5,775 nt of DNA from NCBI GenBank assembly GCA_016219765.1, contig JACRKM010000167.1:1-5775 (forward strand). Reading direction: 5' to 3'. This DNA is from Candidatus Woesearchaeota archaeon. GTDB lineage: Archaea > Nanobdellota > Nanobdellia > Woesearchaeales > UBA11576. Position 1 is the stretch's first letter, and each line of letters starts with the position of its first letter. The position numbers and the translations under genes are program-made. Positions 1-5,054 of the stretch are shown one piece after another. The notes beneath the pieces were generated by a model. The model was not told where the DNA came from, did no database searches, and saw only the letters and a program-made list of their open reading frames with translations.

Positions 1-1
1 C

Positions 2-388
2 CAGCGCATAGTTAAGCGCGGAAAATTCCCATCAATCAAAGTCATAATCCGGGACAAACTGCTCACGCAGCGCATATATTCAAGCATGGCGACAGGGGTC
101 TGGGTCGGCGGCCGTAAAGGAATCAGCCAGCGCATCCAGCGACTCAACTTCCTTGAAACAATGTCGCATCTGCAGCGCGTCGTTTCTCCATTATCAGCCA
201 CGCAGGAGAATTTCGAAGCGCGCGAACTGCATCCAACACATGCCGGACGACTATGCTGCATGGAGACACCGGAAGGAACAAACATCGGGCTGCGAAAGAA
301 CCTTGCGCTTCTCTCCCGCGTGTCGCTTGAAACTCCGGACGACGAACTGCTCAAGAGTCTCAAAGCGCTCGGGCTTAAAGCAACCTAA
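2..388 (+). CDS. rpoB2: RNA polymerase subunit B'' (Rpo2N), C-terminal part
   Basis: This is the last 128 codons of the N-terminal half of the split archaeal B (beta-like) subunit. The start lies upstream of the window, and a full B'' is usually about 500 residues, so roughly three quarters is missing. Reading from position 2 gives an open frame to the TAA at 386-388. Recognisable blocks are TGVWVGGRKGISQ (about 89-127), SHLQRVVSPLSATQ (fork-loop region, equivalent to the bacterial rifampicin-pocket area), FEARELHPTH, and METPEGTNIGLRKNLALLSRVS near the end. These line part of the active-centre channel next to the DNA-RNA hybrid. The protein ends with a short tail (LKSLKALGLKAT) shortly after the NLAL block. 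As I recall, this is about where B is split in the classic euryarchaeal cases. Odd residues: Ala (242-244) where an aromatic is usual in HPTH-x-GR, and Cys-Cys (254-259) where Cys-Pro is usual. The in-frame ATG at 86 is internal, because conserved sequence continues upstream of it. Identity is near certain. Confidence 0.96.
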   Translation, partial: QRIVKRGKFPSIKVIIRDKLLTQRIYSSMATGVWVGGRKGISQRIQRLNFLETMSHLQRVVSPLSATQENFEARELHPTHAGRLCCMETPEGTNIGLRKNLALLSRVSLETPDDELLKSLKALGLKAT

Positions 389-430
389 ACCGGTACCACG
401 GCAACTTCCACAAATACGCGATCCATATCA

Positions 431-468
431 AAAACACAATCGTACATAGAAAACACAACTGTACAATC
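431..468 (+). repeat. Two-copy direct repeat, 19-nt period, in the rpoB''-rpoB' spacer
   Basis: Two adjacent copies, 431-449 and 450-468, share the pattern AAAACACAA-NN-GTACA. The first 16 positions match at 14, differing only as TC versus CT, and the last three differ. GTACA (442-446) and TGTAC (460-464) also form a 5-base inverted match across 13 bases. The copies lie 30 to 67 bases before the rpoB' ATG. They could be a slippage duplication or paired binding sites, and the sequence alone does not decide. Confidence 0.6.
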
Positions 469-485
469 CCTCGTCACCAGCCAAC

Positions 486-492
486 AAGGTGA
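486..492 (+). promoter_or_regulatory. Ribosome-binding site of rpoB' (decides the start)
   Basis: AAGGTGA is a good match to the archaeal Shine-Dalgarno GGAGGTGAT and ends 5 bases before the ATG at 498. An in-frame GTG at 489-491 lies inside this motif and would add three residues (M-K-N). With the motif used for ribosome binding, the ATG is the far better start. The frame is closed upstream by TAG at 447-449, and no other ATG or GTG start lies between. Confidence 0.8.
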
Positions 493-497
493 AAAAC

Positions 498-2300
498 ATG
501 GCCGAAGTGTTCGTTAACAGCAAATTCACTGGCGAAGTCGAAGATCCAAAAAAATTCGTCCAAAATATCATCGACGAACGCCGCAAAGGAAATGTTTCAT
601 CGAATGTCAACGTTTACTATGATGAACAAACGAACACTATCCAGGTCGATTCGACCAAAGGAAGGGTTGTACGCCCGCTCATAGTTGTCAAAGACGGAAA
701 GTCAACGTTCACAGAAAAACACGCAAAGCAACTTGAGAAATCAGAGATCAACTGGGATGATCTCGTCAAACAGGGGGTTATCGAATATCTGGATGCAGCA
801 GAAGAAGAAAACACCCTTATTGCATTTTTTGAAAACGAGCTTACACCGCAGCATACGCACTTAGAAATACACCCGATTGACCTGGTTGGGCTGACAACTG
901 CGCTTGTTCCTTACGGGAATTTTTCACACGCTGTGCGCGTCGCTGTCGGCGGAAAAAATCAGAAACAAGCGCTTGGATTCTACGCTGCAAATTTCCCCGT
1001 GCGTATGGATATGGACGTAAACATCCTTCACACGCCGCAAATGCCTATCGTGCAGACCATCATGCACAAGATCTCAAATTACGACCAGCATCCATCGGGA
1101 CAGAATATAGTGGTCGCCATCATGAGCTTCAAAGGATATAACATGGAAGATGCTGTTGTCATCAACAAAGGCTCCATTGAACGAGGATTTGGACGCTCAA
1201 CCTACTTTCGGCCAGCCGTCGCTGAAGAACTCCGCTATGCCGGTGGACTCACTGACGAAATATGCATTCCAGATAAAGACATCAAAGGATATAAGTCAGA
1301 AGTCGATTACCGTTTCCTCGAGGAAGAAGGCATCATCTATCCTGAAGCACAAGTCAAGGAAGGAGATGTAATAATTGGAAAGACAAGCCCGCCAAGATTT
1401 CTCTCGAGTATGGATGAGTACAACCTCACCTCAAACATCCGTCGCGAATCATCGTTTGCGTTAAGGCACGGCGAGGAAGGGGTCGTTGACTTTGTTTTGA
1501 TCACTGAGAATGGTGAAGGCCACAAGCTTGTCCAGGTGCGGCTGCGTGACCAACGCATCCCGGAAATTGGGGACAAGTTTACCAGCAGGCATGGGCAGAA
1601 AGGTGTTGTCGGCCTCATCGTACCGCATACGAATATGCCATTCAGCGCATCAGGAATCACACCCGATCTTATATTTTCACCGCACGGAATCCCATCACGC
1701 ATGACGATTTCACACCTTATTGAGCTCGTTGGCGCCAAAGTCGGAGCGCTCGCAGGACGCGACATCGATGGAACTACGTTCGCTGCAGAACCAGAAGTGG
1801 CATTGCGAAAGGAACTTCACAAGCTCGGCTTCCGCGAGAATGGGCAGGAAACACTTTACGACGGGGAGACTGGCGAACAGATGACTGCGCGCATTTACAT
1901 CGGCAACATGTATTACCTGAAACTCAAGCACATGGTAGCAAACAAGATCCACTCGCGTGCACGCGGTCCAATCCAGCTCCTCACGCGCCAACCAACCGAG
2001 GGGCGTGCCAAAGAAGGAGGACTGCGCTTGGGCGAGATGGAAAAAGACACATTTGTCGCCCATGGAGCGTCGCTCCTGCTCAAGGAACGATTTGATTCAG
2101 ACCGCACGCTCGTTCCGGTTTGCGAAAGCTGCGGTATCATCGCCGTCTACAACGAATTCAAGAACAAAGCGTACTGTCCGGTGTGCGGCGACAACGTCGA
2201 CATCAATATAGTAGAAATCTCATACGCGTTCAAGCTCATCCTCGACGAACTCAAATCATTATGCATATATCCCAAACTCGTGCTTGAAAATAAATACTGA
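498..2300 (+). CDS. rpoB1: RNA polymerase subunit B' (Rpo2C), complete
   Basis: This 600-residue protein is the C-terminal half of the split B subunit, a core part of the archaeal polymerase; about 600 residues is normal for B'. From the N-terminus: an external/protrusion-side segment (AEVFVNSKFTG, RPLIVV near 54-59, QGVIEYLDAAEEEN); a loop with R147, aligned with the catalytic-centre arginine of Rpb2 and bacterial beta; QALGFYAANF; GYNMEDA at 213-219 (E217, D218, near metal B in Rpb2); GDKFTSRHGQKG at 358-369 with the conserved K360 and K368; PHGIPSRMT; RQPTEGRAKEGGLRLGEME; a zinc ribbon with C542, C545, C560 and C563 (C-x2-C-x14-C-x2-C); and the terminal SYAFKLILDELKS helix that packs on the A subunit. 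ATG 498 is chosen because AAGGTGA sits just upstream; GTG 489 is the longer alternative. The gene stops with TGA, 97 bases before rpoA'. The loop around R147 departs from the usual SPRNT wording. Identity is near certain. Confidence 0.98.
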   Translation: MAEVFVNSKFTGEVEDPKKFVQNIIDERRKGNVSSNVNVYYDEQTNTIQVDSTKGRVVRPLIVVKDGKSTFTEKHAKQLEKSEINWDDLVKQGVIEYLDAAEEENTLIAFFENELTPQHTHLEIHPIDLVGLTTALVPYGNFSHAVRVAVGGKNQKQALGFYAANFPVRMDMDVNILHTPQMPIVQTIMHKISNYDQHPSGQNIVVAIMSFKGYNMEDAVVINKGSIERGFGRSTYFRPAVAEELRYAGGLTDEICIPDKDIKGYKSEVDYRFLEEEGIIYPEAQVKEGDVIIGKTSPPRFLSSMDEYNLTSNIRRESSFALRHGEEGVVDFVLITENGEGHKLVQVRLRDQRIPEIGDKFTSRHGQKGVVGLIVPHTNMPFSASGITPDLIFSPHGIPSRMTISHLIELVGAKVGALAGRDIDGTTFAAEPEVALRKELHKLGFRENGQETLYDGETGEQMTARIYIGNMYYLKLKHMVANKIHSRARGPIQLLTRQPTEGRAKEGGLRLGEMEKDTFVAHGASLLLKERFDSDRTLVPVCESCGIIAVYNEFKNKAYCPVCGDNVDINIVEISYAFKLILDELKSLCIYPKLVLENKY

Positions 2301-2301
2301 A

Positions 2302-2357
2302 TAATGATGAATAATTAATGATGAATATAATTATAATAGAAATTAGTAATGAATATA
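2302..2357 (+). repeat. Degenerate 14-nt repeats in the rpoB'-rpoA' spacer
   Basis: TAATGATGAATA occurs perfectly at 2302-2313 and again at 2316-2327, a 14-nt period. ATGAATATAAT occurs at 2321-2331 and again at 2349-2359, 28 nt apart, or twice the period. The unit between (2330-2343) is too decayed to call. The core TGAATA is also present at 2298, overlapping the rpoB' stop codon. The pattern suggests slippage in AT-rich DNA; a regulatory role is possible but unsupported. Confidence 0.55.
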
Positions 2358-2369
2358 ATAATAAAAATA
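2324..2369 (+). promoter_or_regulatory. Possible internal promoter region before rpoA' (weak)
   Basis: The stretch from 2301 to 2370 has 8 G or C bases in 70, against roughly half in the flanking genes, and includes TATA-like runs (AATATAATTATAATA at 2324-2338 and AATATAATAATAAAAA at 2352-2367). A TATA box around 2324-2338 would put initiation near 2360, just before rpoA'. I see no clear BRE and no oligo-T terminator on the + strand. The AT-richness alone could explain the match, so this is only a candidate. Confidence 0.2.
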
Positions 2370-2386
2370 CGAAACACACTGATAAA

Positions 2387-2391
2387 GTGAT
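2387..2391 (+). promoter_or_regulatory. Likely ribosome-binding site of rpoA'
   Basis: GTGAT matches the 3' part of GGAGGTGAT and ends 6 bases before the ATG at 2398. In the rpoA' frame a TAA at 2383-2385 closes the reading frame upstream, so ATG 2398 is the only sensible start. Confidence 0.55.
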
Positions 2392-2397
2392 TCAATA

Positions 2398-4992
2398 ATG
2401 GAAGAAGGCCAACCGCAACACGCATACAAGAAAGTGAAAAGCGTCATTTTCGGAGTCTTATCACCCAAAATGACAAAACAGATGGCATCAGCTAAAGTCG
2501 TGACGCCCGAACTCTATGACAAAGAAGGATACCCTGTTGACGGCGGCCTAATGGACACGCGCCTGGGTGTCATCGATCCCGGCCTGCGCTGCCGCACGTG
2601 CGGATCAAAACTCAAAGAATGTGTCGGTCACTTTGGTTACATCGAACTCGCCAGACCGGTCATCCATGTCAAATACGTCAATCTCGTCCACGTCCTTCTC
2701 AAAGGCAGCTGCCGCGACTGCGGAAAAGTGATGCTCGCAAAGAACAAGAAAGACAAGTACACTGCAGAGATCCAACGCCTCAAAGCAGAGGTGAACGTCG
2801 ACGCGATGCGAAAGTACGTCAAAGAGACCGTTCTCAAGGACATCCTCGCACAAAACAAGTGCCAGCACTGCAAAGCGCGCCAGCAAAAGATAACGATCGA
2901 GAAGCCTACGACATACCTTGAGAACGACAAACGCATCTCTCCTATCGAAATACGGACACGGCTTGAAAAAATCAGCGATGATGATGCGCTTTTGTTTGGA
3001 CTCAATGCCAAGTCAGTGCGGCCAGAGTGGCTGGTTCTCACGATCCTCCCCATTCCTCCAGTGACGATGCGCCCTTCGATCACGCTTGAGAGCGGTGAGC
3101 GAAGCGAAGACGACCTGACGCACAAACTTGGAGATATCGTGCGAATCAACCAGCGTCTCTTTGAAAACATCAACGCAGGAGCGCCAGAGATCATCATCGA
3201 AGACCTGTGGGACCTGCTTCAATATCACGTGACAACATTTTTTGATAATGACGTCGCTCAATTGCCTCCAGCACGACACCGCTCAGGACAGCCGCTCAAG
3301 ACCATCACCGAGCGCATCACGAGCAAAGAAGGAAGGATCAGACACAACCTTGCAGGAAAGCGAACCAACTTTTCTGCACGAACAGTCATCAGCCCCGATC
3401 CAATGATAAATCTCGATGAAGTCGGAGTGCCAAAGATCATCGCGATGAAGTTGACGGTGCCGGAGCGCGTCACTGAATGGAACAAAGACTATCTCAAAGC
3501 ATTCGTCGAACGCGGACACAAAATATACCCCGGAGCAAACTACATCGTGCGTCCCGATGGAAAGAAAAAAAGGATCACCGATGACATGAAAGAACAGATT
3601 CTTGAAGAGCTCCAGCCAGGATACATGGTTGAACGCCACCTCATGGATGGAGACATAGCGATCTTCAACCGCCAGCCGTCGCTGCACCGCATGAGCATGA
3701 TGTGCCACTCAGTCCGCGTGCTTCCACACCGCACGTTCCGACTCAACCCAGCCGTATGCCATCCATACAACGCGGACTTCGACGGGGACGAGATGAACTT
3801 GCACATCCCCCAGACTGAAGAAGCACGAGCAGATGCAGAAATTCTTATGAAAGTGCAGACGCAGCTGATCAGTGCGGGATACGGGCTTTCTGTCATCGGA
3901 TGTATGCAGGACGGCATTTCCGGAAGTTACCTTCTCACAAAGCAGCTCTCATTCACGAAGGAACAAGCTGTCGACATCCTGCTTACCGCGGGCGTATTTG
4001 ATGCAGTTGCCAAGCTGCCAAAGAAAGATGTCGTGAGCGGCAAAGAACTTTTCTCAACATTATTTCCTGACGATTTTGATTATGCTGGAGAATCCAAAGA
4101 CCGCCAGCCAGTCGTTATCAAGAAAGGAAAACTTGTTGAAGGCGTCATGGACACGGCAAGCCTCGGAGAAGGGCACGGGCTAGTGCTGCGCGACATTCAC
4201 AAAAAATACGGCGCAAAATTCACAGCAGAATTTATCAACAATTCCATGAGGCTTTCGATCCACGTCCTCAAGAAACACGGATTCACGACCGGCATCGGCG
4301 ATGCAGACCTTCCAGAAACCGCAAAACATAAGATCAATGAAGTCCTTGACGACGCCTCCAGGACAGATGAGATGCTAATCGACTCGTTCCACAAAGGAGA
4401 CCTTGAAGCATTCCCTGGAAAGACAGCTGCAGAAACGCTTGAATTGAAGATTCTTGAAGCGCTCAACAAAGCAAGAAACAAAACAGGACTTGTCGTTAAT
4501 GAATATTCAACCAAAGAAACCGGCACCATCATAATGAGCCGCAGCGGGTCACGCGGAAAACCACTCAATCTCGCCCAAATGGCTGCATGTGTAGGACAGC
4601 AAGCCATGCGTGGAGGCCGCATCACCAATGGATACCGCGGACGCACCTTAGCAACATTCAAGAAAGGGGATCTCTCCCCACAAGCGCATGGATTCATCCG
4701 CGGAGGATTCAAACAAGGGCTGACGCCTTCAGAATTCTTCTTCATGAGCATGACCGGAAGGGACTCGCTCATGGATACTGCGCTGCGTACTCCGAAATCA
4801 GGATATCTCTACCGCAGACTTGCAAACGCATTGCAAGATCTTAAAATAGAATACGACAATACTGTACGCGACTCATCTGGAAAGATAGCGCAATTCCTGT
4901 ATGGAGACGATGGCATAGATGTTTCAAAATCAGAACAAGGCACAATAAACATCAAGAAAATCGTTCAGGAAGTCATACGAACAGAGGAATGA
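2398..4992 (+). CDS. rpoA1: RNA polymerase subunit A' (Rpo1N), complete
   Basis: This 864-residue protein is the N-terminal, catalytic part of the beta'-like subunit, of normal length. Domains in order: VKSVIFGVLSP clamp start; zinc site C65, C68, C75, H78 (C-x2-C-x6-C-x2-H, then GHFGYIEL); second zinc site C105, C108, C155, C158; RPEWLVLTILPIPPVTMRPS; RSEDDLTHKL; the rudder/lid area GKRTNFSARTVISPDP from 320; NRQPSLHRMS at 424-433; and the absolutely conserved NADFDGDEMN at 458-467. D460, D462 and D464 of this last motif hold the catalytic magnesium. Then come the pore/funnel region with MSRSGSRGK (713-721) and QMAACVGQQ, and a bridge helix at about 780-810 (FFFMSMTGRDSL, SGYLYRRL). The end (YDNTVRDSSGKIAQFLYGDDGID) is where A' normally stops and A'' takes over. 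No intein or large insertion is seen. Odd residue: P799 in the bridge helix where Ala is usual. TGA stop at 4990-4992. Confidence 0.98.
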   Translation: MEEGQPQHAYKKVKSVIFGVLSPKMTKQMASAKVVTPELYDKEGYPVDGGLMDTRLGVIDPGLRCRTCGSKLKECVGHFGYIELARPVIHVKYVNLVHVLLKGSCRDCGKVMLAKNKKDKYTAEIQRLKAEVNVDAMRKYVKETVLKDILAQNKCQHCKARQQKITIEKPTTYLENDKRISPIEIRTRLEKISDDDALLFGLNAKSVRPEWLVLTILPIPPVTMRPSITLESGERSEDDLTHKLGDIVRINQRLFENINAGAPEIIIEDLWDLLQYHVTTFFDNDVAQLPPARHRSGQPLKTITERITSKEGRIRHNLAGKRTNFSARTVISPDPMINLDEVGVPKIIAMKLTVPERVTEWNKDYLKAFVERGHKIYPGANYIVRPDGKKKRITDDMKEQILEELQPGYMVERHLMDGDIAIFNRQPSLHRMSMMCHSVRVLPHRTFRLNPAVCHPYNADFDGDEMNLHIPQTEEARADAEILMKVQTQLISAGYGLSVIGCMQDGISGSYLLTKQLSFTKEQAVDILLTAGVFDAVAKLPKKDVVSGKELFSTLFPDDFDYAGESKDRQPVVIKKGKLVEGVMDTASLGEGHGLVLRDIHKKYGAKFTAEFINNSMRLSIHVLKKHGFTTGIGDADLPETAKHKINEVLDDASRTDEMLIDSFHKGDLEAFPGKTAAETLELKILEALNKARNKTGLVVNEYSTKETGTIIMSRSGSRGKPLNLAQMAACVGQQAMRGGRITNGYRGRTLATFKKGDLSPQAHGFIRGGFKQGLTPSEFFFMSMTGRDSLMDTALRTPKSGYLYRRLANALQDLKIEYDNTVRDSSGKIAQFLYGDDGIDVSKSEQGTINIKKIVQEVIRTEE

Positions 4993-5000
4993 AAGCAAAA

Positions 5001-5028
5001 ATACACTAACATAAATACGCTAACATAA
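5001..5028 (+). repeat. Tandem 14-nt repeat in the rpoA'-rpoA'' spacer
   Basis: Two abutting 14-mers, ATACACTAACATAA (5001-5014) and ATACGCTAACATAA (5015-5028), differ at one base (A/G). They fill almost half of the 62-base spacer and lie 27 bases before the rpoA'' start. They are a clean recent-looking duplication; function unknown. Confidence 0.75.
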
Positions 5029-5042
5029 CTTCACGCAAGCAC

Positions 5043-5046
5043 GAGG
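5043..5046 (+). promoter_or_regulatory. Ribosome-binding site of rpoA''
   Basis: GAGG, matching the centre of GGAGGTGAT, ends 8 bases before the ATG at 5055. In the rpoA'' frame a TAA at 5007-5009 lies upstream and no earlier ATG follows it. Confidence 0.55.
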
Positions 5047-5054
5047 ACACCATC

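Noticed and set aside
389..397. Overlapping palindromes ACCGGT and GGTACC just after the rpoB'' stop
   Set aside because: Six-base palindromes are expected by chance and nothing around them suggests a regulator site or terminator hairpin.
153..449. 98-codon + strand open frame across the rpoB'' end and the spacer
   Set aside because: It overlaps the conserved rpoB'' frame for most of its length, has no family resemblance and no ribosome-binding site; it is a frame shadow.
2377..2389. Small hairpin CACT-GATAA-AGTG overlapping the rpoA' ribosome-binding site
   Set aside because: The stem is only 4 base pairs, too short to act as a credible thermosensor or translational switch without comparative support.
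2301..2397. Transcription terminator between rpoB' and rpoA'
   Set aside because: Archaeal termination typically needs oligo-T runs on the coding strand; this spacer is A-rich with no T run longer than two or three, and the genes form one complex.
4197..4772. 191-codon antisense open frame inside rpoA'
   Set aside because: It lies wholly opposite the highly conserved funnel and bridge-helix coding sequence, and its translation is low-information Ser/Leu/Pro-rich text typical of antisense shadows. The same applies to the antisense frames at 1337-1765, 2637-3197 and 3283-3708.
2398..4992. Intein or large insertion in rpoA'
   Set aside because: Polymerase and replication genes are common intein hosts, but the conserved blocks follow one another at normal spacing and the 864-residue length is ordinary.
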